IMG/VR virus record: IMGVR_UViG_3300006751_000101
Span: 1-26,990 of that record
Reading direction: 5' to 3' (one strand)
DNA from: a virus
Length of the DNA: 26,990 bases
Shown in pieces: positions 6,291-14,900 of the stretch; position 1 is the stretch's first letter, and every line of letters begins with the position of its first letter. The notes below the pieces were generated by a model that was not told the DNA's origin, did not search any database, and saw only the letters and a list, made by a program, of their open reading frames with translations. The position numbers were made by a program, and so were the translations under genes.

Positions 6291-6975
6291 AAATCATTAT
6301 TTCACTAAAGTTCACGAAAATGCGATAATTGCGTATTGTAATACTCAAGATAGTAAAACTCGTAATGATCTGTATAAAGAATTCATTGGCCCCGTCTTTG
6401 ACGAGATGGTCGATAAAATAGTTTATACATACAAGTTTACCAATCTCCCAAATATCGATGTTCTTAGAGAAGATTGTAAAAACTGGCTGATAACTGTGTT
6501 AAACAAGTTTGACCCTTCTAAGGGTTCCAAAGCTTTTACCTATTTCAGTGTGGTATCTAAAAACTGGTTTATCGCGGAGGTCAAAAAAACATCGAAGAGG
6601 GTAAAAAGAGAAATACATATAGAAGATTATTATTTTTCAGATAACAATGAAAGATCCCAACAAAAAAATGGACTTCGACAACTTATTATATACAATACCT
6701 ATTACGAAGACCGAAACCAAAAAGAGTTTCTAGCCCATTTTCATAAAGAGGTCACCTCTTGGAAAAAAATGCCTCTGCGACCCAACGAACGAAAAACCAT
6801 TCAAGCTGTAGAAATACTCTTCAATGAAGCCCAAAACATAGAAATTTTTAATAAAAAAGCTATTTACTTATACATCAGAGAGATTACGGGTTTGAATACT
6901 AAACAAGTTGTAAGTTCTCTAAATAAAATAAGAAAGAAATACGCAGAGTTTAAAAAACAATGGGACGATCAATAA
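6262..6975 (+). CDS. Late-transcription sigma factor, gp55-like
   Basis: The protein is 237 aa, with AGAGGAAG (6251-6258) before ATG 6262. Residues about 67-109 resemble sigma region 2: a helix with DCKNWLITVL, then FDPSKGSKAFTYFS and KNWFIAEVKK, the K-G-x-x-F-x-T/S-Y-F pattern of small phage and ECF sigmas. The C-terminal part (about 195-230: KAIYLYIREITGLNTKQVV, SLNKIRKK) looks like a helix-turn-helix-type end. T4 gp55 is 185 aa and directs RNA polymerase to late (structural) promoters; this is likely its counterpart and would drive the baseplate genes downstream. I see no obvious sliding-clamp peptide at the C-terminus. It overlaps the following gene by 16 bases. Confidence 0.7.
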   Translation: MARKKSKSTKNHYFTKVHENAIIAYCNTQDSKTRNDLYKEFIGPVFDEMVDKIVYTYKFTNLPNIDVLREDCKNWLITVLNKFDPSKGSKAFTYFSVVSKNWFIAEVKKTSKRVKREIHIEDYYFSDNNERSQQKNGLRQLIIYNTYYEDRNQKEFLAHFHKEVTSWKKMPLRPNERKTIQAVEILFNEAQNIEIFNKKAIYLYIREITGLNTKQVVSSLNKIRKKYAEFKKQWDDQ

Positions 6976-7265
6976 AAAATCTAAATGGCTACATTGAAGA
7001 AGCGATTAAAAATATCAGAGACGACAGAGATATTACATCTACTCTCTTAACTAAGATCTTCATAGAAATCAATAAGTCAAGCGACTCACAATCTCACAAA
7101 GATTTGGGTTTCATTGCCGCTAAATATGTAGAAACCTTACAACGTTCGAACGAACAACTAGTAAAACTTACATCTATTTTATCCAAAAAAACAGACAATT
7201 CTGTATCACTTACAGAAGACGATAAGAAAGAACTCTTTGATGTAATTCAGGGAGAAAAGCAGTAG
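6960..7265 (+). CDS. Small helical phage protein of unknown function, coupled to the sigma factor
   Basis: The protein is 101 aa. The ATG at 6960 lies inside the sigma gene's 3' end and has no clear Shine-Dalgarno, so it depends on coupling. It is predicted all-helical: NGYIEEAIKNIRDDRDIT, LTKIFIEINK, AAKYVETLQRSNEQLVKLTS, then a tail with DDKKELFDVI. The tail resembles the short hydrophobic/acidic clamp-binding peptides of T4 late-transcription proteins gp33 and gp55, and the length is close to gp33 (about 112 aa). The helical repeat-like core could also suit a small terminase or scaffold. I cannot choose between these from sequence alone. Confidence 0.5.
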   Translation: MGRSIKNLNGYIEEAIKNIRDDRDITSTLLTKIFIEINKSSDSQSHKDLGFIAAKYVETLQRSNEQLVKLTSILSKKTDNSVSLTEDDKKELFDVIQGEKQ

Positions 7266-8750
7266 ATGGCCGATAGAAGCATATTTAACAATACTATAAC
7301 TCCAGGTTTTGTCGATCCAATCGAAGACCGAGACAGCATTGATCTGTTGAAAAGTGCGGAGGCACAGCTTAGAGAAACAATGCTAGCAAAATACGAACCT
7401 AACAAACTAGACAAGCAAACGGATTTTAATGCTATATGCTTAAGTCAGTTGTCAAACGTTTTGGTGGGTGATAAATCATTAGTTAGAATAAAAGCTCGTA
7501 TACCGGAATTACATAATTTATTACCTGTGCCTAAAAATGCGAATGATTTACAAGCCATAAGTTTGTATCCTACTTTTAAAGCCTCTAAAAGTGATTTCAG
7601 CCCTCAGCCAACCAACAATTCGATTGTTCCCGGCACTCACGTGGTTGTTGGTTTTGATAACGTTGGAAACTTTGCCGATGGTTCTATAAAAAAGATATTT
7701 CATATTAAATCTGCTTCTGACGCGGCAGCAATAACCGCAAAGAAAGCTAAAGAAGCAGCGGAGCGGCCCACAAAATCACCAGCAGGAACAGGAACGAAAA
7801 AAGGCCGGCAAGAAGAAGCTCCAGAAAAATTAGAATTCACTCAATATAAAGATAATGAACCAACGGTTCAAGAAGCGATGAAAGCCGTTATAGCAGCCGA
7901 ACTCAAGCTAGTGAAAGCGACCGTCAGCTCCGGTCCCGGCAAAATCGAATCACTGGGCCCAGCCACATACCCCAAACCCAAAAAAGGCCAAAAGAAATGG
8001 AAATACCCCAAGCGCAGCGGCGGCTGGAGGGGCAGATGTTTACAATATGCTAGTATACTAGCCAATTTAGTGAATGAGGAAGTCGACAAACCATATGGCG
8101 ATTTGAGCATTTGGAAGAAAAATAAGAGAGCCGGGGCCATGTGGAAGAAAAAAGACATCAATGAACACGTATATCAGTGGATCACGAGTCAAAACACACG
8201 CCCGAAAAAAGTTATAACTTCATCTGGTGAGTTTTTTGGGAGAGGATGTAACCTTAGAGACTTATCACAATTAGGCATACTGCCTGGAATGGTGGTGCAT
8301 ATTGACGCGGCTTGGGATAAAAAACCTGCGGCGACGTACCCGCTCGCGCATTCGTTTCATCATTGGTTGATATATGTGGGAGAATCTAACGGCGTGCATT
8401 ACTATTGTGATGGCAAAGGCTTCAAGGTAGCCGCTAGTATGGATGCCTGGTCTCGGGGCTGGTTTGGCGGCCGCCGAGGCCTTAAGAAGCGGGGTCTGAC
8501 TAAAAAGAAAGTAGACAAACTAAACAAAAAAATCCCCCGAAGCGATGGGCTACTGCGGGACGCGAAGAAATTCGTTTTAAAAACGGAGGAGCCTGAGACA
8601 CATGAGTTTAAGGTTGGAGATCGATATTTTAGACAATTTATAGAATATCTAGAATCAAAAGGCCACATAGACGATATAGAAAAAGACATAAAAAACTACA
8701 GCAAACAGCCATTGGTTCGTCATGTATATACATTATGGGATTTAAACTAA
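7266..8750 (+). CDS. Spike/hub protein: gp5-like OB domain fused to NlpC/P60-like cysteine hydrolase
   Basis: The protein is 494 aa and its ATG directly follows the previous TAG, with GGGAG at 7250-7254. Residues about 65-148 read as an OB-fold of the gp5/VgrG hub type (LVRIKARIPELHN, then PGTHVVVGFDNVGNFADGS), after a helical N-terminus. An alanine/lysine-rich linker covers about 150-190. Residues about 250-390 look like an NlpC/P60 or CHAP-type hydrolase: GRCLQYA with C258 as nucleophile, LPGMVVHI (compare PGDLVFF), SFHHWLIYVG with H365/H366, and NGVHYY with H378 in the third catalytic position. It would cut peptidoglycan peptides during tail puncture, replacing the lysozyme of T4 gp5. The hydrolase half is GC-richer than the OB half. 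Related genes at 8755 and 9350 repeat the two halves separately. Confidence 0.65.
   Translation: MADRSIFNNTITPGFVDPIEDRDSIDLLKSAEAQLRETMLAKYEPNKLDKQTDFNAICLSQLSNVLVGDKSLVRIKARIPELHNLLPVPKNANDLQAISLYPTFKASKSDFSPQPTNNSIVPGTHVVVGFDNVGNFADGSIKKIFHIKSASDAAAITAKKAKEAAERPTKSPAGTGTKKGRQEEAPEKLEFTQYKDNEPTVQEAMKAVIAAELKLVKATVSSGPGKIESLGPATYPKPKKGQKKWKYPKRSGGWRGRCLQYASILANLVNEEVDKPYGDLSIWKKNKRAGAMWKKKDINEHVYQWITSQNTRPKKVITSSGEFFGRGCNLRDLSQLGILPGMVVHIDAAWDKKPAATYPLAHSFHHWLIYVGESNGVHYYCDGKGFKVAASMDAWSRGWFGGRRGLKKRGLTKKKVDKLNKKIPRSDGLLRDAKKFVLKTEEPETHEFKVGDRYFRQFIEYLESKGHIDDIEKDIKNYSKQPLVRHVYTLWDLN
7284..7715 (+). repeat. Direct repeat, copy 1 (OB-domain coding unit)
   Basis: These 432 bases align without gaps to 8764-9195 (offset 1480). 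The encoded 144 residues differ at about 22 positions by eye, roughly 85% identity, and many base changes are synonymous. This is a tandem gene duplication, not a mobile element. Confidence 0.85.
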
Positions 8751-8754
8751 ACAA

Positions 8755-9348
8755 ATGTCTTTATTTAACAACACCATAACTCCAGGCTTTATCGATCCAA
8801 TCGAAGACCGAGACAGTATTGATCTGTTGAAAAGCGCAGAAGCGCAACTTAGAGAAACAATGCTAGCAAAATATGAACCTAACAAGCTAGCTAAACAAAC
8901 TGATTTTAACGCCATATGTTTAAATCAACTATCAAATGAATTAGTAGGTGATAAATTGTTGATCAAAGTAAAAGCTCGTATACCAGAATTGCATAATTTA
9001 TTGCCTGTGCCTAAAGATGCGAATGACTTACAAGCCATAAGCTTGTATCCTACTTTTAAGGCATCAATCACAGATATAAACCCACAACCAACTAACGGCT
9101 CAATTACTCCCGGCACTCATTTAGTAGTTAGTTTTGATAACGTTGGAAACTTTGCCGATGGCTCCTTGAAAAAAGTTTTTAATATTAGAACTGCTCCAAC
9201 CACAGCCGCAGCAGATCCTCAAAACCAAGATTTACAAACGGCGGCATTAGGAAGGTCTCAAAAAGATATGCCGCTTAAGGCGATCGGGGCAAAGGGAAGA
9301 CAAACAGCGGCATCTGAAAATCTATTTAGCGACACGGAGATAGCTTAA
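8755..9348 (+). CDS. Stand-alone gp5-like OB-domain spike/hub protein (second copy)
   Basis: The protein is 197 aa, with ATG 8755 four bases after the previous stop and only a weak GGGA upstream. Residues 4-147 repeat residues 7-150 of the preceding spike protein at about 85% identity, including KARIPELHNLLPVP and FDNVGNFADGS. After the OB domain there is a 50-residue alanine/glutamine-rich tail in place of the hydrolase, ending at TAA 9348. It would sit in the central hub or spike ring without enzyme activity. The hydrolase half of this duplicated unit is encoded by the next gene in another frame. It may assemble with the fused copy. Confidence 0.7.
   Translation: MSLFNNTITPGFIDPIEDRDSIDLLKSAEAQLRETMLAKYEPNKLAKQTDFNAICLNQLSNELVGDKLLIKVKARIPELHNLLPVPKDANDLQAISLYPTFKASITDINPQPTNGSITPGTHLVVSFDNVGNFADGSLKKVFNIRTAPTTAAADPQNQDLQTAALGRSQKDMPLKAIGAKGRQTAASENLFSDTEIA
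8764..9195 (+). repeat. Direct repeat, copy 2 (OB-domain coding unit)
   Basis: Second member of the 432-base duplicated block; see 7284-7715. The gap-free alignment shows strong constraint on length. Confidence 0.85.
9336..9339 (+). promoter_or_regulatory. Shine-Dalgarno (GGAG) for the separated hydrolase gene
   Basis: GGAG lies 10 bases before ATG 9350, inside the end of the OB-domain gene. It shows that the downstream half has its own initiation site, so the split is a working arrangement and not simply a frameshift error. Confidence 0.55.
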
Positions 9349-9349
9349 A

Positions 9350-10321
9350 ATGGCGGATTTTAGCGCTTTGAAAGAAGACCGTATCCCATATGGTCATTAT
9401 AAAGACAATATTATCAAAACGCAAGATGTAACTCAAGCGGTCGTAAAGGCTTGGTATCAGTTAGTGTTAGAACTCACACGCACACCAACTGGCCAGCATC
9501 TAACTTGGAAAGGATCCACACAAAATAAAAAAGACTTAGTTTGGCCAGCACCCGCGCAGAGATGGGCCCGCAGCCCGCATCCAAAAGGAGTACCTAAAAG
9601 TGTATGGAAATGGCCACCCGCGACATCTCGCGGTGGTAAGCCGAAAAAAGGTTGGCTTGGTTCGTGTTGGCAATTTGCCGCGAAATTAATACAACTTATG
9701 GACATGAATCTGGCGGGTGTGCCCACCGTCCCGTTTCCGGACGATGCAATCACGGCGAGCAGGCTTTCCAGAAAAGGCGGTACGTCGAAATATCGAACTC
9801 AATATGCCACAGATAAGAAAAAAGACAATTTCATATCCCCAGCCCTAACATTTGGGTATTGTTCTCTCTTGGAAAAAGTACGCACCTCTAATGGTAAGTT
9901 ATTCGGTGCTGGAAATAACATTAAGGATTTATCAAAATTGGGCATATTACCAGGCATGGCTGTTCATGTATGCATGGATTGGGATAACAAGCTTCCTGAT
10001 GACCAAAGAAAGTATACTTTAACAAATTCCTTTCATCATTGGATTGTTTACGTAGGACAAAAAAATGGAACTCATTATTATGCTGATAGTTTTGGAATAA
10101 GAAGCGCTGAAAAGTGTGATCAATGGCTGAAGAAGTGGGCCACTGGACGCCGTAAACCGAATTATAATAAACCCAAATTTGAAAAATTACGTAAATATTT
10201 TTTAAAAAAATATGATAATAAACTCGCTGGTAAGAACAATGCAAAAACATTAAGAGAAATAGACAAATATTCAGCGCAACCATTAGTGCGTTGGGTAGGC
10301 ACTCCTTACCCAATAAGTTAG
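9350..10321 (+). CDS. Stand-alone NlpC/P60-like cysteine hydrolase (tail-associated)
   Basis: The protein is 323 aa and starts one base after the previous TAA. It matches the C-terminal half of the 7266-8750 protein from its YKDN segment onward: GSCWQFA with C106 as nucleophile, the shared LGILPGM, SFHHWIVYVG with H229/H230, NGTHYY with H242, and a common ending (YSxQPLVRxV). Identity is about 40% in the best core and lower elsewhere, against about 85% for the OB halves. It is tryptophan- and lysine-rich before the cysteine. No signal peptide is seen, so it is most likely carried in the tail and not secreted as an endolysin. Residues conserved between the copies support both being active. Cleavage specificity is unknown. 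Confidence 0.6.
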   Translation: MADFSALKEDRIPYGHYKDNIIKTQDVTQAVVKAWYQLVLELTRTPTGQHLTWKGSTQNKKDLVWPAPAQRWARSPHPKGVPKSVWKWPPATSRGGKPKKGWLGSCWQFAAKLIQLMDMNLAGVPTVPFPDDAITASRLSRKGGTSKYRTQYATDKKKDNFISPALTFGYCSLLEKVRTSNGKLFGAGNNIKDLSKLGILPGMAVHVCMDWDNKLPDDQRKYTLTNSFHHWIVYVGQKNGTHYYADSFGIRSAEKCDQWLKKWATGRRKPNYNKPKFEKLRKYFLKKYDNKLAGKNNAKTLREIDKYSAQPLVRWVGTPYPIS

Positions 10322-10330
10322 GATAATTAT

Positions 10331-11950
10331 ATGATAACTTTACAAGCATATGCAGAAAAAAATAATAATGATTTTGAAATTACACTAAAGATAATCAAAG
10401 ATCTAAGTAGTATTTCAAAAATGTCTTTTGTGCTTCCAAAAGAGAAGTCTTCGTTCATTAATTTAACAGAAAATCTTTATAATAGTGGCGATAAGCCCAC
10501 ATACCAAACAAAAAAAGAGTTTAAAGAAGACTTTATTGATTATACTTTAAGTCAAAATTTTGATTTGATTTCTGCACAACAATTAACTGACCACTATAAT
10601 GGCGTTTTTAAGCTTGATCTGGCCGAGGCCATAGATTTAATCAGTAAGCAGGATGATAAATTAGAGGAAGTCTTGGATTCAATTCAAAATCAAAATGAAG
10701 AATTAATAAGTAAATACAATGCCTCACAACCATCTGAAGAAGAAGAAGAAGACGAAGAAGACGATGATAGTGATGATTCAGATTTTCCGGAGACAGTCCC
10801 AGATCCATATGATTGGGACGATGGAAATGCTGCAGCCGAGCCTCCTCCCGCATTTCCGGTTCACAATGATACTCAAAATATAGTCAAAGAGGCAAATAGC
10901 GGTGATGCACCTGGAACAACACCGGTTAAACCCAAAACAGCCAATACTGCTCCAGTCGTAGATTTAAAAGGTTTAGACAATGCTAGCGTAGCAACATTAA
11001 CCACTTTACCTGCAGATATCACAGCAACGCTTAAAGGATGTCTGGGAGATAGATTGATAGAGGCCGTGCCTGCCCTGGTAAAATTTCCAGGCGGTGCATA
11101 TCTTGAGGGCGAAAATAATGCGGCAATTATGTGCAGTCGCGACGAGTTATATGGCCTCAAAGCGCATACTAAATCCGGCGCGGTATATGTAGTTGCAGGA
11201 AGAAGCCCAAACAACATTAAAACAGAGGTAAAAAACAAACCAGGCCAAACTGGGCCGCTTTCCAATACTGCATTAGAAAAACCAAATGATTTGGTGCGAG
11301 ATTCGGCATATTTATATTTGTCTCAAAAGTCAGATCCGCACACATTATTAAGGTGCGCCGGCGGCACTTATGCAAAAAAGTATAATGGCCCAAGCACTAC
11401 TCCGCGAGCTGGATTATCTTTAGCCGCTATTAAAGCTGACGATGTTGTTATAATGGCCAGAGAATCCGGAATAAGATTAATTACAGGAACTGACGCAACT
11501 AATAGTAGTGGCGGCGACCTTACCGCAAAGTTTGGTATAGAACTGATTGCAGGAAACGATGATAGTGATTTACAGCCGCTGGTTAAGGGCGATAATTTAA
11601 AGGAATATTTAGTAACTATGTCCGAGGTAATAAAAAATTTAAGATCGGTATTATATAATTTTATAACTAGCCAATTAGAATATAACGCAACACTGGCTGC
11701 ACACGAGCATTTTGACCCTTTTTCTATATTTATAGGAACTTTGGCTACGGGAAATCCACTTCAGCTTAATGGAGGCAAAGGGTATATATCATCAGAAGTT
11801 GCAACAGCAGGCCTTAAGGCAGTACTCGCTAATGCGCAACAACAGGCCAATGCAATATTGGTGATGCAAAAAAGAATTAATAATGATAATAACGCTTTTG
11901 GTCCTTTAGGTAGTTATAAAATTAAAAGCGAAAAGAATAAAACAAACTAA
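10331..11950 (+). CDS. Spike/needle-like virion protein with acidic linker (gp5 C-terminal-like)
   Basis: The protein is 539 aa, with AGGA overlapping the previous stop. Residues 1-130 are helical. About 134-155 is a near-continuous Glu/Asp/Ser tract, followed by a Pro/Ala linker to about 205. The C-terminal part has short beta-rich repeats (AYLYLSQKSDPHTLLR, DVVIMARESGIRLITGTD, KFGIELIAGND), then KGDNLKEYLVTMSEVIKN and a helix ending in AAHEHFDP. This order, beta-helical strands then a KGDNL helix then an H-x-H segment, occurs in gp5-type needle and related structural proteins of T4-like phages. It probably trimerises as the piercing spike beneath the OB-hydrolase proteins, giving across several genes what T4 packs into one gp5 chain. 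Confidence 0.5.
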   Translation: MITLQAYAEKNNNDFEITLKIIKDLSSISKMSFVLPKEKSSFINLTENLYNSGDKPTYQTKKEFKEDFIDYTLSQNFDLISAQQLTDHYNGVFKLDLAEAIDLISKQDDKLEEVLDSIQNQNEELISKYNASQPSEEEEEDEEDDDSDDSDFPETVPDPYDWDDGNAAAEPPPAFPVHNDTQNIVKEANSGDAPGTTPVKPKTANTAPVVDLKGLDNASVATLTTLPADITATLKGCLGDRLIEAVPALVKFPGGAYLEGENNAAIMCSRDELYGLKAHTKSGAVYVVAGRSPNNIKTEVKNKPGQTGPLSNTALEKPNDLVRDSAYLYLSQKSDPHTLLRCAGGTYAKKYNGPSTTPRAGLSLAAIKADDVVIMARESGIRLITGTDATNSSGGDLTAKFGIELIAGNDDSDLQPLVKGDNLKEYLVTMSEVIKNLRSVLYNFITSQLEYNATLAAHEHFDPFSIFIGTLATGNPLQLNGGKGYISSEVATAGLKAVLANAQQQANAILVMQKRINNDNNAFGPLGSYKIKSEKNKTN

Positions 11951-11962
11951 TAGGTATTTGTT

Positions 11963-14900
11963 ATGTCAAATAAGATAATTAATGAGCTTGCTGGCGGCTT
12001 CAGCGATTGTGCGGATATAATCGCCAAATACAAACAATCAGGCACCGGTGGTGAGATTACACTCGGCCCGTCGTTTTTTAAAAAGTTTAATCCAAGCGTT
12101 ATATGGTTTTTTAGTAAAGTTGAAAGTCAAAGCAAACCTTCTGACGACAAAATTAAAGATGACGCTATATCCACTTTAATTAAAGACGGATATTGTAGCT
12201 CCGCGGAGAAGCCTGGCCATGCTTCAATGAAAATTGGTTGGTGTGGCCAAATAGCGGCGGGAGACGATTCCAATTGGTATTATATTTTAACAACCACAAA
12301 AGCCAGCGTTCTTCAATATTGGAATAAAGAAGTTAATTTTGTAGACTCTACAGGCAAAAAGATAAAAACCAAGACACCACCACCATCAAAAAAGCAAGCA
12401 AATCCTAATCCTAAAAACATAAGCATGACAACGGCAAATGGGTATAATAAGGTTGAAATGGTTTTGGGGGATATTGGAATATATGCCGATGTCGCTTCAA
12501 TTATATTTAAAGCAATGCAGGAGAGAATCGACTTTTTTGATATTCAATTTGATCGGCCGTTTAGCGCAGAAGAATATGCTCTAAAAATAAAATTTTTAAA
12601 CACGCAGATAAGAGGATTGCTACCAGACAATGCGGATAACAAGAAAAAAATTAAATTAATCTTTACACCAGATTTTAAATCTTTAGAACAATTGTGGCTT
12701 TACAACGGCTCGAACTATAAAAAAATATATGAGCGCACCGGAGACGAAACTAGCAAGTTCTCCGATCAAACCTACAACTCACTGGTTTTTAACCTAATAA
12801 GAATATATAATAAGTATAATCAAAGCTTTCAGTATCATCACGCAAGCAGTCGTGTGTTTATTTCAGAAGACGAAGTTAGAACGTTTATGAACAGATATCT
12901 TGTTCCTAAATTTTCTGTTGTTACTTCTAATCTTACGCGCGGCATATTAGATAAATTCGTTTTAGGAGATGCGCGATTAATAGATGATGAATTTTATGAA
13001 GCATATAAAGTATCGCGAGAAGATATTCCTTTTGCTTTTAAAGCCAATTTAACTCAACAAGTTTCACAACAATATGAATATATTGGAGATTTTCTAGGAG
13101 ATAAATGGCTTCAGGGTGCTTTTAAAGAAATCACCAGTCCAGAAGACCTCTATGAAGATTTGTTAAATTACATTAGCATTCCGGACTTGATTAAACTATC
13201 GGCTCGTTGCTTGTTAAAGATGATCCCACTTAAAGAATTGCTAGATTCTATATGTCAGCCCGTATTAGACGAATACGATAAGCACAAAGAAGCCATTATT
13301 CAAGAATTAGAAAGTATGGATGATGGGATTGCTAAAAATCTAGCGCAAGAACTGAAAGAATTATATTTTTCCACCATTGATGAAGGCTTAGATTTTGTAG
13401 GACAAATAGCATCGGAAGGAGTTGCAAACTATTCTGGTGATTTATGGGATCTCACTTTCGGGTATTCAAACTCTCAATGGAACAACAAGTCTAAACTAGT
13501 GAATTTAATTACCGACAATAAAAACAGTATTAGGACAAAAACTAATCTTCTTATAAAAGATAACAATTCGATCGGTATGAAGCTTGCGGGAGTGGAAAAG
13601 CAGATAAAGGATCTTGAGAGCGAAAGGGATAAAATAAGTTCAAAATTGCTCGTTTTCAATAATGTTAATCCACCAGAACATTTAACATCGAATCAAAAAT
13701 ATTATGATGACGAAATTGTTAAACTTGGATTGAGAAAACAAAAACTAGAAGCGGTATATAAAAACTTAATTAAACAAATAAGATTACATAATAGTCTTTA
13801 TGCATATAATTTTGGAGATGTAGCAGGAGATGAAGATCTAACAGTGGCGGCTCTTTTGGGTCATTTTTGGGACGAATTAGGAGATGTAGAAACAGATAAA
13901 TCCAAGAGCATTATACCACATCTAATCAATTTAGATCCGTATATAACTGAAGAGGATAAAACAAGTCTTTTTGATACAATGAAGCTGGCCAAGCCGACAC
14001 CGACCGCGTCAATAAAGATTTTAGCAGACATTAAGTTTCCTATTGCCCCAGTCACACTTAATGATAATACGTATGGTGAAGGTTTCGAATTTATATTTGG
14101 AGGATACAGTGGTTCTCAAAAGGGCAAAAAAGATATTTTTGATCTGAATTTAACTAAAAACGTCAAAGACATATTTAAAGCTATAGAAGCTCTTAATGAT
14201 CCAAGCAGCGACGGCGCGCCGCCAAGCGTACTTAAATCTCTTGCAAATTTCGGCCAGAAAACAACACAATCAGCGCTAGATGAAATATTTGCAGATGATA
14301 CAAAAAGATATCAGCTCTGTTTGGCGATTTATAGCTCCAGTTTGGCAGCTGGTTATTTAATATATCAATTGATTGATGATCCAGCCGCTGTGGGAGATTA
14401 TTTTGCCGATCAAGGCAAGGCGATTTATAAAGGTCTCAAAAGGAGACTAGAGATATTCTCAAGAACAGATTATCCGGTGGTAGATATATTAGCAGAATTG
14501 GGTGAATCCTTGCTTCAGATTGGAATTAATCTAGGAAGAGATTTATTAATAAATGGTATTATGTTGGTATTAAATGGATTGAACGAGTTGTGTTCCGATG
14601 AAGATAAGGTCAATCCACCTTATAATCCAATCGGCGCCGTAGATCTATCATCGTTTATGAAAGATTCAAAGACGGATCCGTCGACTTCATCACCAGCTGG
14701 TAATATAGAGAACACGGATTCTTTTAAACAAATATATTCTATCAGTCCCGATATCACAGGCGAACAATTTAGTACCATTTTAGCTAGTTTGTCTGAAAGT
14801 TTTACGATTAAAGAAACATGTGGTCTTTTGAGTGGAAATATTAGTGATGAAGTGTATTTAAAGGCTATTAGTGTTTTAGAGAAGCTGGATTTCCTCAAGG

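Noticed and set aside
9340-9352. Possible programmed frameshift joining the OB gene (8755-9348) to the hydrolase gene (9350-10321)
   Set aside because: The downstream frame has a TAG at 9341-9343 and the upstream frame stops at 9346-9348, so slippage would have to occur within a few bases and no good slippery sequence is present. A GGAG at 9336-9339 explains separate initiation better.
10736-10775. GAA/GAC repeat as a microsatellite or phase-variation tract
   Set aside because: The codons are mixed (GAA, GAC, GAT) and any change by whole codons stays in frame. It reads as selection for an acidic linker, not as a switching repeat.
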